From an uncultured Oscillospiraceae bacterium (lineage in GTDB: Bacteria; Bacillota; Clostridia; Oscillospirales; Ruminococcaceae): a DNA stretch of 7,812 nucleotides. Where the stretch lies: contig CAUDDP010000085.1 of the NCBI GenBank assembly GCA_958448395.1, forward strand, positions 1-7,812. Direction: 5' to 3'. Below the pieces are notes generated by a model. That model was given only the letters and a program-made list of their open reading frames with translations. It had not been told where the DNA came from and did not search any database. The position numbers were made by a program, and so were the translations under genes. The first letter of the stretch is position 1. The number at the start of each line of letters is the position of its first letter. Shown here piece after piece: positions 1 to 5,537 of this stretch.

Positions 1-289
1 AAATAGAAAAGCGTTTGCTGGTGGTCGGTACGGTATACTGTGCATACAACTCTGCGTGCGTCTTCTTGAATGCGGCGCTGTCAAATCGGTTGGTGGTGAC
101 AGTCGCATAGCGTACCACATATTCTCCCAGTTCCAGCACTTCTACCTGCTTCCGTTCCATCATTTCTTTGATGGTTCGCTGCTGTTCTTCGATTGCATGA
201 AGAATTTCCCGTTTTGCGGTTTCCAGCTCTCGGATTTGCTGCACAGCTGTCAGCATCGCTGCCTGCTGTTTCAATGTTAATTTTGCCAT
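1..289 (-). CDS. Conserved small phage protein with N-terminal coiled coil (3' end cut by window)
   Basis: Ninety-six residues are visible from the ATG at 289; the frame runs open through the left edge. A GGAGG ribosome site at 299-303 sits 9 nt upstream. Residues 1-48 are charged and helical (coiled-coil-like, KREILHAIEEQQRTIKEMM). Residues 50-65 look like a beta hairpin (LELGEYVVRYATVTTNRFD), and the tail ends TTSKRFSI. From memory, this tail resembles small clostridial phage proteins ending near SKRF, which in turn resemble the C-terminus of phage-related YqaJ-type nuclease proteins; if so, the stop should lie a few codons past the edge. In Mu, the gene after B encodes the DNA-end protector Gam or a similar early function, but I see no clear Gam signature. 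Function unknown; the gene itself is well supported, the family only weakly. Confidence 0.75.
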   Translation of the reverse strand, partial: MAKLTLKQQAAMLTAVQQIRELETAKREILHAIEEQQRTIKEMMERKQVEVLELGEYVVRYATVTTNRFDSAAFKKTHAELYAQYTVPTTSKRFSI

Positions 290-365
290 TTTTATGTACC
301 TCCGTTTTATAGATTCCCGACTCTGCATTTTTGCGGGCTTGTCACCGCCTTTGGCTGCATTAGGG

Positions 366-384
366 GAGAGGGCTTTGCCCTCTC
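366..384 (-). other. Intercistronic hairpin
   Basis: A perfect 8-bp stem, GAGAGGGC with GCCCTCTC, closes a 3-nt loop a few nucleotides after the stop codon of the DUF6906-like gene. No U-tract follows on the minus strand, so it is not a classical terminator. It could stabilise the 3' end of the upstream messages or reduce read-through into the next gene. The rest of the 290-387 gap holds a weak GCGG/CCGC stem and the ribosome site of the next gene. Confidence 0.5.
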
Positions 385-387
385 TTA

Positions 388-555
388 TCAATATTCCAGC
401 ATAAGCTTTGGAACCCGACGAACCTGCTCCGTGTGCCGATGTACCAATACCAGTTCCGTGCTGGTGTTTTTGCTGATCAGCCAGTCATCTGGATGGAATC
501 CATACTGCCGCAGAAGCTGCTTCTGAGCTTTGGTGGGTTTCTTGCCGTTTTTCAT
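388..555 (-). CDS. DUF6906-like small phage protein (55 aa)
   Basis: The protein begins MKNGKKPTKAQKQLLRQYG and continues with HPDDWLISKNTSTELVLVHRHTEQ. This pattern (MKNGKxPTxxQK, then xPDxWLV, then LVIVHR) matches my memory of the DUF6906 family of short Firmicutes phage proteins; function unknown. I chose the ATG at 555 because GGAGG at 562-566 lies just upstream and because the start follows the stop codon of the MuB-type gene (557-559) by one nucleotide, a coupled arrangement. The same frame stays open upstream to 696, but that extension lies inside the ATPase gene and is not needed. Basic N-terminus, no membrane segment. Confidence 0.75.
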   Translation of the reverse strand: MKNGKKPTKAQKQLLRQYGFHPDDWLISKNTSTELVLVHRHTEQVRRVPKLMLEY

Positions 556-556
556 G

Positions 557-1483
557 TCAAACCTCCATATCCATAAATTTTGCCATCGCAACCAGTCCGG
601 CATAGCTGTAATCCTCATTGTCATAGGCGTTAGAAAACAGGTTGATGGCTCCACGCAATGCCTGTGGTGTTCTGGCAATCTGAAGTAGAAAATCAATTTC
701 TTTTTCCTTGCTTTCCGCTTGCAAAATCGGAAATAGCTTTACAATATCCGCACGCTGAATCTGGTCACGGACATAGATTTTTCTCTGTTTGGTGCGATTG
801 GCGATTTGAGAAAATTCTGCTTTTTTGCTACCCAGACGGGTGACCGTGTCCAAATTGCCCACAAAACAGATTCCCAATGTCTGTCCACGGTCTTGGAAGT
901 AATCTGAAAAACTGCGAAGAACTTCTACCGTTTTTAACGTCAAGTGCTGAGATTCATCAAAAATCAGTACCATGCCATCCTTTAGCTTTTGTGCGACCGC
1001 ATACCATAGGGCATCCCGGGAGCGTTCCGTTTGTACATTCAACTTTTCAGCCATCATTTTCAAAACGGCTTTTATGCTTGTTAAACAGGGGTTTACAGTG
1101 ATTAAAATGCTGTTATTTGGATGCCGAGCAACATAGTGTTGTGCTGCTTTCGTTTTTCCAATTCCGGCATCTCCGGCAGCAATGGCAAGTCCGCCTTTCG
1201 CTTGACACACGCCGATAATGTCATAAATTTCGGAGGATATCGTGGTATCAGCATAGGAAATTTCCTGATAAGTAAGACTGTACTGTTCCTTTGTAGCAAA
1301 ATACGATTCCAGTGTATCAAAAATCCGCTGTGGACTGGCATTGTACTTACCATTTCGTACCTGTGATAATGCCGAGCCAGAGATGCCAAGCAGTTCACCA
1401 AGTCCGTTCTGACTGAGGTTTTTTTCATGCTGTAAAGCGTCCACCTTTTGCAATAACATTTTTTGTCGTTCTGTATATTCCAT
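557..1483 (-). CDS. MuB-type AAA ATPase, transposition target-selection protein
   Basis: The product is 308 aa; Mu B is 312. Residues about 18-46 form an XRE-like helix-turn-helix (LSQNGLGELLGISGSALSQV). An AAA ATPase core follows: Walker A GDAGIGKT at 104-111, Walker B VLIFDES at 172-178, and a sensor-like VGN at 208-210. The C-terminal 70 residues are helical, as in MuB/IstB-type proteins. In Mu, ATP-bound B coats target DNA, delivers it to the transposase and stimulates strand transfer while protecting the element from self-insertion. A start at 1483 is supported by AAAGGAG 6 nt upstream, inside the last codons of the transposase gene, and only 3 nt separate the two genes, so co-translation is likely. 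All ATPase motifs look intact. The MuB role is inferred from architecture plus its place next to the transposase. Confidence 0.92.
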   Translation of the reverse strand: MEYTERQKMLLQKVDALQHEKNLSQNGLGELLGISGSALSQVRNGKYNASPQRIFDTLESYFATKEQYSLTYQEISYADTTISSEIYDIIGVCQAKGGLAIAAGDAGIGKTKAAQHYVARHPNNSILITVNPCLTSIKAVLKMMAEKLNVQTERSRDALWYAVAQKLKDGMVLIFDESQHLTLKTVEVLRSFSDYFQDRGQTLGICFVGNLDTVTRLGSKKAEFSQIANRTKQRKIYVRDQIQRADIVKLFPILQAESKEKEIDFLLQIARTPQALRGAINLFSNAYDNEDYSYAGLVAMAKFMDMEV

Positions 1484-1486
1484 CTG

Positions 1487-3472
1487 TTACTCCTTTCGCT
1501 TTTCGGAATTCATTCTTATCTTCTTTAGATCAATTACAACGGTTTGCGTTTCCGCACCAGCTGCCATTCGTTCTTCCTCAAATGTTGGTTCGTTTATTCG
1601 CACTGGTATGATGTTTTTCGGCATTTCAATATGGAATTGCTTTTCTTTTGCCGCCTCTGCATGCCGCACCGTCATATCCAACATCGTAATTCGCTGTTCG
1701 TTCGTAAGTCCTGCAGTGAGCCCCTTTGCGATCTCTCGTACAAACTTTCTACTGCGATGTACAATTTCTTGTCCGTCTGCAATCCGCTGCTGCTCTGATT
1801 CCAGATATAAAACGAACAGAGCATCTGCTAATTTCCATGTGTACAAATATCGGTCTTCCGTATCATAAAGCCGGATGGTTTTCAAGTCAGCAGGGTCATA
1901 TCGAACATAAACTTCTTTATCCAGATTCAAAATCGTCTGTTCCGGATGCATGTACCAGTATCGTTCGCCGCTGATGGTAATGTACACACCATTTCGTTTG
2001 ATTTTTTGCAGCCGGGTAGAACGCATCAGCATCAGATTGAGTTCTGCTTCACTTGCTTTTCGTACAGACTGGATTTCTTGATTCCAGACTTCCAGTCGGC
2101 TCAGATGCCTGTATCGTTTTTCCACACCACCATAGGGCTGTAAATTGTAATCGCCATCTACCCATGCTGCCAGTGCCTCTCGAATCGCATAGTCCTGCGG
2201 CAGTTTCCCGGATTTGATACGATGTTTTAAACTCTCTGGTTTCTCCAGCACGTTCCCACCGCAGAATCCATGGGTCGCTCTGGAAAACTGTTCCTTAAAC
2301 GTGCGAAATGTTCGTTCGATTGGTTTTGCCTTGGCGTTGCAGACCTTTGCATTATGTACCTCAATGCCCAGCCGCTGTAAAATGGTAGTGGGATTGTTTT
2401 TTTCTGCATCGCTTTTTCGTCTGCGGTTGCCTTTTCCGCCCAGGTCAAATGCAGTAAATTCATGTCCATTATCAAAATATACAGCTTTTGGAATGCCAAA
2501 TCGACGGATACCATGCCGCAATGCTATGATGGTAGACTGCGAATCTACTGTTTCCGTAACATTCCACCCAACAATCACGCCAGTTTTCGCATCCTGAAAC
2601 GCAGTCAGGTACAAGCGATGCCGTTTTCCGTTGTCATCAACAGTTTGGATATCCAGTGTATGATTATCAGCAATCCAGACATCATTCGGCTGTAATTCAT
2701 CGTACATTCGCATGATATATGGCATACAACGGTCGGCGAATGCTTTTTCTCCTTTCCGTGCCAGTTCTTTGATGGCTTTGGCAATGTCATTCTGAATATG
2801 CCGCCGAAAACTGCGTTCCGTCGGAATTTCCGAGAGCAGCTCTGGATAAAATTCTTGTGTCCATTTGATGGTACAACGATAGCATTTAGAAAGCGGCGGC
2901 TCATTGTTGTCGAGATAGTACCACAAAAATGCTTCCCATACGGGCTTCGGAATCTTACTGTTGCCTTTATTCCACGCTCCTCGCAGCCCTAGCAAAGTTG
3001 CAAAGTCTTGTTCTTTGTATGCCGTCCACTTTCGATACAGGATATCCACCGACACCTGTAATTCCGGATGCTCCAGCTGGCATTTGCCGACATACAGCTT
3101 GTCAAACTCCGTTTTACTCTGGTATTGTGCTCGCTGTCCCTGCCATTCCCGTAAGATTTCCGTCCATGTATTGATGGTTTTCCGCTGCTCCTCGGTGCAG
3201 TCTTCAAAGGTCAAAAGTCGTTTCGGCTTCTGCTTTTTGGGAGCAGGCTGTTCCGGCTCTGGCAAAATACCGGCTTCCTGTCGTTTCTGCTGATAATATT
3301 TCAGCTGTAACTCTTCAGGCAAAGCAGAAAGGGGAATCATATAACAAGACTGTCCATTTTTAGGGTTTGTTTTATTAACGCTATCTATCTTTTTATTTTT
3401 GACAAGTCGGCTTATATAACTACCAGAACAACATTTCAATTCTGCTACTTCTCCAATTGTCAAATACTCCAA
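1487..3472 (-). CDS. MuA-type DDE transposase
   Basis: The product is 661 aa (MuA is 663). Residues 1-60 form a MerR/Mu-type winged helix (LTIGEVAELKCCSGSYISRL), followed by a Lys/Pro-rich linker (70-86) and a second helical DNA-binding region (about 95-240). The rve/DDE core follows, with D269 (WIADNHTLD), D334 (VYFDNGHEF) and E386 (AKPIERTF); MuA uses D269, D336 and E392, so spacing is nearly the same. A beta-barrel-like region follows (about 490-555). The C-terminus is charged, the region which in MuA contacts B and ClpX. It catalyses 3'-end nicking and strand transfer at the element ends. The start is TTG at 3472: AAAGGAGG at 3480-3487 is 7 nt upstream and no ATG fits. All catalytic residues are present, so it should be active. 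Confidence 0.95.
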   Translation of the reverse strand: MEYLTIGEVAELKCCSGSYISRLVKNKKIDSVNKTNPKNGQSCYMIPLSALPEELQLKYYQQKRQEAGILPEPEQPAPKKQKPKRLLTFEDCTEEQRKTINTWTEILREWQGQRAQYQSKTEFDKLYVGKCQLEHPELQVSVDILYRKWTAYKEQDFATLLGLRGAWNKGNSKIPKPVWEAFLWYYLDNNEPPLSKCYRCTIKWTQEFYPELLSEIPTERSFRRHIQNDIAKAIKELARKGEKAFADRCMPYIMRMYDELQPNDVWIADNHTLDIQTVDDNGKRHRLYLTAFQDAKTGVIVGWNVTETVDSQSTIIALRHGIRRFGIPKAVYFDNGHEFTAFDLGGKGNRRRKSDAEKNNPTTILQRLGIEVHNAKVCNAKAKPIERTFRTFKEQFSRATHGFCGGNVLEKPESLKHRIKSGKLPQDYAIREALAAWVDGDYNLQPYGGVEKRYRHLSRLEVWNQEIQSVRKASEAELNLMLMRSTRLQKIKRNGVYITISGERYWYMHPEQTILNLDKEVYVRYDPADLKTIRLYDTEDRYLYTWKLADALFVLYLESEQQRIADGQEIVHRSRKFVREIAKGLTAGLTNEQRITMLDMTVRHAEAAKEKQFHIEMPKNIIPVRINEPTFEEERMAAGAETQTVVIDLKKIRMNSEKRKE

Positions 3473-3490
3473 ATCTTTGCCTCCTTTCCA

Positions 3491-3529
3491 GCAGGGAAAT
3501 CCCTGTCAAAAAATGCTTGACAAATGTCA
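3491..3529. repeat. TGACA/TGTCA and CAGGGA inverted-repeat cluster
   Basis: Two small palindromes lie between the transposase and the 118-aa gene: CAGGGA-AA-TCCCTG and TGACA-AA-TGTCA (3518-3529), both with 2-nt centres. A TGTCAA at about 3504-3509 also forms an inverted repeat with TTGACA at 3517-3522. The second palindrome overlaps the -35 box of the plus-strand promoter described separately. This looks like an operator, but arms of 5-6 bp can arise by chance. Confidence 0.4.
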
Positions 3530-3545
3530 CTTTTTCTGCTATACT
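3517..3545 (+). promoter_or_regulatory. Sigma-A-type promoter pointing antisense to the early operon
   Basis: TTGACA at 3517-3522, a 17-nt spacer, and TATACT at 3540-3545: eleven of twelve consensus bases with ideal spacing. Transcription would start near 3552 and run rightward, antisense to the 118-aa gene and genes beyond it. No plus-strand gene with a ribosome site follows, so the product would be a non-coding antisense RNA if the promoter is used. Confidence 0.55.
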
Positions 3546-3552
3546 TTACCCA

Positions 3553-3909
3553 TCACTTTAGCAATGCAAGTTCTTTGCTAAGGGTGAGTACCTCCAGTTG
3601 TACGGCTTGTTTAATCTCGTCAAGATGGTAGCCGTATGACTGGATTTTTTGTATCTGCAGTAACAGCTCCTGATCCAGTTCCAGAAATCGCTGCTTGCAA
3701 GCCTTGACGGCTGGCAGATGCAGCTCTTGTAAGCCGTATTGGTCAATCCATTCTGCGGTTTCCGTCTGGGCTTCCAGCACATTCCGCATCAGTTCTGCCT
3801 GTACCTCGATGTTGTCTTGCAACTCTTCACAAAATACGGCACGTGCAATTGCGGTGACGGCTTTTGTAATCGTGTACAGAGCCAGTCCCATTCGTTCATT
3901 CCACTGCAT
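3553..3909 (-). CDS. Hypothetical helical early phage protein (118 aa)
   Basis: I do not recognise a family. The sequence is almost wholly alpha-helical, rich in Gln, Glu and Leu (AELMRNVLEAQTETAEWI; RFLELDQELLLQIQKIQ), with no membrane segment, Cys cluster or nucleotide-binding motif, and may form a helical bundle or oligomer. An open frame extends to 3939, but the second start (MQWNERMG, ATG at 3909) has the better ribosome site, GAAGGTGA ending 4 nt upstream, so I use it. It lies 80 nt upstream of the transposase and about 100 nt downstream of the 91-aa gene, in the same direction, so it belongs to the early operon. A small early modifier or DNA-metabolism helper is possible, but nothing in the sequence decides this. 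Confidence 0.8.
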   Translation of the reverse strand: MQWNERMGLALYTITKAVTAIARAVFCEELQDNIEVQAELMRNVLEAQTETAEWIDQYGLQELHLPAVKACKQRFLELDQELLLQIQKIQSYGYHLDEIKQAVQLEVLTLSKELALLK

Positions 3910-3942
3910 AAAATCACCTTCTTTCCGGGTCTGCCTCATCAG

Positions 3943-3986
3943 TGCCGGTAGACCATCTCCGGCAGACGGCGGAATTTGTCCGCCGT
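3943..3986 (-). other. Pair of adjacent intergenic hairpins
   Basis: In the 100-nt gap upstream of the 118-aa gene, TGCCGG (3943-3948) pairs with CCGGCA (3959-3964). Directly next to it, ACGGCGGA (3966-3973) pairs with TCCGCCGT (3979-3986) around a 5-nt loop. Both are GC-rich and should fold in the operon transcript. Neither is followed by a U-tract on the minus strand. They may be processing or stability elements. Confidence 0.45.
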
Positions 3987-4009
3987 TTCGGCTTTATAAA
4001 GATGTTAGT

Positions 4010-4285
4010 TCACCAAATGAAGTTTGACTCGCATTCCTCGTCTTCTATGTCGAGAGAAAAGCGTTTCAGCCAAGAGAAACATGTTTTTGCATATGCCATC
4101 TCAGCTTCTACCCGGTCGGAAAAATACCGTCCACCCCAGACACCGCAGCCATCACAGTCGATGTTCCATACCACATAATCGCCGTCCGGTGCAATCGGTT
4201 TTGCAATGCAGTGCCCATTCGCATGAACGCCGTACACGATATGACCGCCGATGATGGCACCAACTTTTACTTTGATTCGTTTCAT
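4010..4285 (-). CDS. Hypothetical protein (91 aa), Cys/Gly-rich centre
   Basis: No family recognised. The N-terminal half is beta-like and glycine-rich (VKVGAIIGGHIVYGVHANG), the middle carries WNIDCDGCGVWGG with a CxxC pair (a third Cys lies near residue 25 and more follow), and the rest is helical (RVEAEMAYAKTCFSWLKRF), ending in an acidic tail. The CxxC could hold a metal, but only one such pair is clear. I chose the ATG at 4285: AGGT lies about 5 nt upstream, and the start follows the TGA of the XRE gene (4288-4290) by two nucleotides. A TTG at 4291 would add two residues and overlap that stop. Tight packing with the XRE gene indicates co-translation. Confidence 0.75.
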   Translation of the reverse strand: MKRIKVKVGAIIGGHIVYGVHANGHCIAKPIAPDGDYVVWNIDCDGCGVWGGRYFSDRVEAEMAYAKTCFSWLKRFSLDIEDEECESNFIW

Positions 4286-4287
4286 AT

Positions 4288-4524
4288 TCAACCTACTTTC
4301 TGTTGTGTTTTAGGTTCTGCTGCTTCCATCAGTTCTGAAACTGACATTTGCAGCCCACGGGCAAGTTTTACGATAGAGGGAAGGGATGGAAAAGAAACCC
4401 CGTTTTCAATCCGGCTGATTTGTGCTTGAGAAAGCATGCAGCGTTCTCCCAGCTCCTTCTGATCCATTCCCAGTGTTCCACGTCGTTCACGGATGAATGT
4501 ACCAATATTTGTTTCATGATTCAT
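4288..4524 (-). CDS. XRE-family helix-turn-helix regulator (78 aa)
   Basis: A single Cro/CI-type helix-turn-helix domain fills residues 8-67: IGTFIRERRGTLGMDQKELG, then RCMLSQAQISRIENG, then PSLPSIVKLARGLQMSVSELM. The recognition helix is around SQAQISRIENG. There is no sensor, protease or metal-binding domain, so it should act as a simple dimeric DNA binder. Start ATG at 4524, with its AAAGGAAT ribosome site inside the last codons of the 41-aa gene. The target is unknown; the TGACA palindromes near 3518 and the operators near 6790 are possible sites within the element. A second small regulator inside the operon fits a role in timing early expression. Confidence 0.9.
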   Translation of the reverse strand: MNHETNIGTFIRERRGTLGMDQKELGERCMLSQAQISRIENGVSFPSLPSIVKLARGLQMSVSELMEAAEPKTQQKVG

Positions 4525-4530
4525 ACAATT

Positions 4531-4656
4531 CTATTCCTTTCTGTAAATTCTCTGTTCCTGTTCCATCAGCTTGTCCAGCCTGTAATTGTGTATGCGAAAT
4601 GCAATTTCTGTGCTGATTGAGATAATACCCAGAATCAGCAGCAATATGGTTTTCAT
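4531..4656 (-). CDS. Small membrane peptide (41 aa)
   Basis: MKTILLLILGIISISTEIAF begins this short protein, giving one hydrophobic segment at residues 3-20, followed by a charged amphipathic tail (RLDKLMEQEQRIYRKE). The start is strongly supported: the ATG overlaps the upstream TGA in an ATGA arrangement (4653-4656), and GAGGAGGAG in the upstream coding end serves as ribosome site. The stop is followed 6 nt later by the XRE start. No family recognised. Small phage membrane peptides of this form can be superinfection-exclusion or membrane-effector proteins, but that is only a possibility here. Confidence 0.75.
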   Translation of the reverse strand: MKTILLLILGIISISTEIAFRIHNYRLDKLMEQEQRIYRKE

Positions 4657-4904
4657 GGCATCTCCTCCTCTAAAATTTGCTTGACATCCTCAATGGGCAT
4701 ATCAGTCTGATACTGCTTGCTGGCTTGATACAGCAGCGTAGTCAACTGTTCCAGCAGGGTGTAAGCTTCACTGTATCGCATCCCATCTTCCAGCAGCACA
4801 TTGGTGATACGCTGTGCACAGCGATGAAAGTCATAGGCTGTATGCAGATCAGAATCTATCCGAGGAAATGCATGATCTGCATATTTGCGGATGTAGATTT
4901 GCAC
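4653..4904 (-). CDS. Hypothetical helical phage protein (83 aa)
   Basis: No family recognised. After the start come QIYIRKYADHAFPRIDSD and a mostly helical body (YDFHRCAQRITNVLLEDG; YTLLEQLTTLLYQASKQY), ending EDVKQILEEEMP. An ATG at 4913 lies directly against the AAGGAG ribosome site with no spacing, so the GTG at 4904, 7 nt from AAGGAG, is the likelier start. It is the first gene after the structured non-coding region and is joined to the 41-aa gene by a 4-nt ATGA overlap. A longer open frame to 5021 runs through the structured RNA and lacks a ribosome site. Confidence 0.75.
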   Translation of the reverse strand: MQIYIRKYADHAFPRIDSDLHTAYDFHRCAQRITNVLLEDGMRYSEAYTLLEQLTTLLYQASKQYQTDMPIEDVKQILEEEMP

Positions 4905-4935
4905 ACTTATCATCTCCTTTTTTATTCTTTTAGTA

Positions 4936-5082
4936 GGTGGGATGCTGCGGAATTGCACCGCACAGCATTTAGAGGAATGCCGAAATAGACGATGGTACCT
5001 GACGTATACAAAGACTGTCACGGAGTTGCACCGTGCATCGTCCAGAGGGCTTCATAAATGTTGACCAACTAAGATACATCCC
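4936..5082 (-). ncRNA. Candidate tRNA/tmRNA-like cloverleaf RNA
   Basis: Read on the minus strand, GGGATGT (5082-5076) pairs with GCATCCC (4945-4939) to make a 7-bp acceptor-like stem, the last pair a G-U. The 3' strand directly follows a 5-bp/7-nt hairpin TGCGG-TGCAATT-CCGCA (4962-4946), the exact geometry of a tRNA T-arm; the loop matches the T-loop consensus except for G at position 55. After the acceptor comes A, CC, then T (not CCA). The 5' strand is followed by AGTTGGTC, D-loop-like, with a weak 3-bp stem. The anticodon position holds a long arm: a 9-bp helix (5044-5036 with 4994-4986) topped by a second T-arm-like hairpin. A short arm (4980-4976 with 4969-4965) sits where a variable arm would be. 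All helices nest. It is not a normal tRNA. Folding is by eye. Confidence 0.5.
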
Positions 5083-5222
5083 ATATATGCGGTGATACGC
5101 TCACCGCAAAGCGTTAGTACAAAAGACAAAGTGAAATACAGTTGGAGGTAGTCCAATTTGTCAGCAGCACAGCCTATCGCTTCCATACGCTGTACTGTCC
5201 CCGTATTGCCGATAGGTCAGCA
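5083..5222 (-). ncRNA. Structured leader upstream of the cloverleaf (three stem-loops)
   Basis: This non-coding stretch can form three separate hairpins. The first has an 8-bp stem, TGCGGTGA with TCACCGCA, around 5 nt (5088-5108). The second has GACAAA/TTTGTC (5125-5130 with 5157-5162) enclosing TTGGA/TCCAA (5142-5146 with 5152-5156). The third has CCTATCG/CGATAGG (5173-5179 with 5210-5216) enclosing ATACG/CGTAT (5185-5189 with 5202-5206). None is followed by a U-tract, so they are not terminators. Together with the cloverleaf they fill the whole gap between two operon genes. They may be part of one larger RNA or be processing sites. No coding frame with a ribosome site lies here. Confidence 0.45.
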
Positions 5223-5227
5223 AGGAA

Positions 5228-5446
5228 TTACTTATGCCGGAACAACTCATTGATGGAGACGTCCGGAAAGAATGCTTCCTGAATGCGAATCGCTTCATCC
5301 AGAGAAAAACGAAGTTTGCCATTCAATTTTTGACAAAGCGTATTGTGCTTCATTTCAATGCACTTCGCCAAATCCAGTCTTGTGATATGCCGAAGAATCA
5401 TTTCCGATTCCAGTTTTGGAAAATATGCACAGCCGTCTCGCTTCAC
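5228..5446 (-). CDS. Cro/Ner-like helix-turn-helix protein (72 aa)
   Basis: The body is a compact XRE-like domain: MILRHITRLDLAKCIEMKHN, then TLCQKLNGKLRFSLDEAIRI, then QEAFFPDVSINELF. The pattern of a degenerate helix-turn-helix followed by KLNGKxxFxLDEAIxIQ and PDxSIxxLF is common in small Firmicutes phage regulators. The GTG at 5455 lies within the ribosome site itself (AGAGGTGA), so I use the in-frame GTG at 5446, about 8 nt downstream; an intervening ATG is out of frame and meets a stop at once. As a small early regulator downstream of the early promoter, it could play the part of Mu Ner, damping early and repressor transcription (inference). The structured RNA begins directly after its stop. 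Confidence 0.82.
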   Translation of the reverse strand: MKRDGCAYFPKLESEMILRHITRLDLAKCIEMKHNTLCQKLNGKLRFSLDEAIRIQEAFFPDVSINELFRHK

Positions 5447-5481
5447 ATTTTTCACCTCTTTTCTATATTTTGGTGTTCAGG

Positions 5482-5510
5482 TTGACGTTTTATAGAATAT
5501 ATGGTATAAT
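5482..5510 (+). promoter_or_regulatory. Promoter of the Abi-alpha gene
   Basis: TTGACG at 5482-5487, a 17-nt spacer, and a perfect TATAAT at 5505-5510, with TGG just before it (extended -10). The predicted start is near 5517, about 20 nt before the ATG. This should be a strong constitutive promoter, as expected for a gene expressed in the lysogen independently of the phage operon. Confidence 0.8.
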
Positions 5511-5537
5511 GAAAATTATGGAAGGGGGGTGAGTATA

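Noticed and set aside
366..384. Rho-independent terminator after the DUF6906-like gene
   Set aside because: The stem is good but no U-tract follows on the coding strand.
556..696. N-terminal extension of the DUF6906-like protein to 696
   Set aside because: It lies in another frame of the ATPase gene and has no ribosome site; the ATG at 555 does.
658..843. Plus-strand open frames over the transposase, ATPase and small genes
   Set aside because: They are antisense to strong family matches, lack ribosome sites and read as low-plausibility protein.
3947..4009. Short minus-strand reading ending KFRRLPEMVYRH
   Set aside because: It follows an in-frame stop, has no start codon or ribosome site, and overlaps two hairpins.
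4936..5082. Cobalamin riboswitch, because CGGTGCAATTCCG and CGTCAGGTACC resemble parts of its core
   Set aside because: The conserved GGGAA and the GCCCCCGC-ACUGU blocks are not present in the right order, and no B12-related gene follows. Only the T-loop motif is shared.
4936..5082. An ordinary tRNA gene
   Set aside because: The span is far too long, there is no proper 7-nt anticodon loop with T33, the D-stem is weak, and the T-loop has G55. Listed as tRNA-like only.
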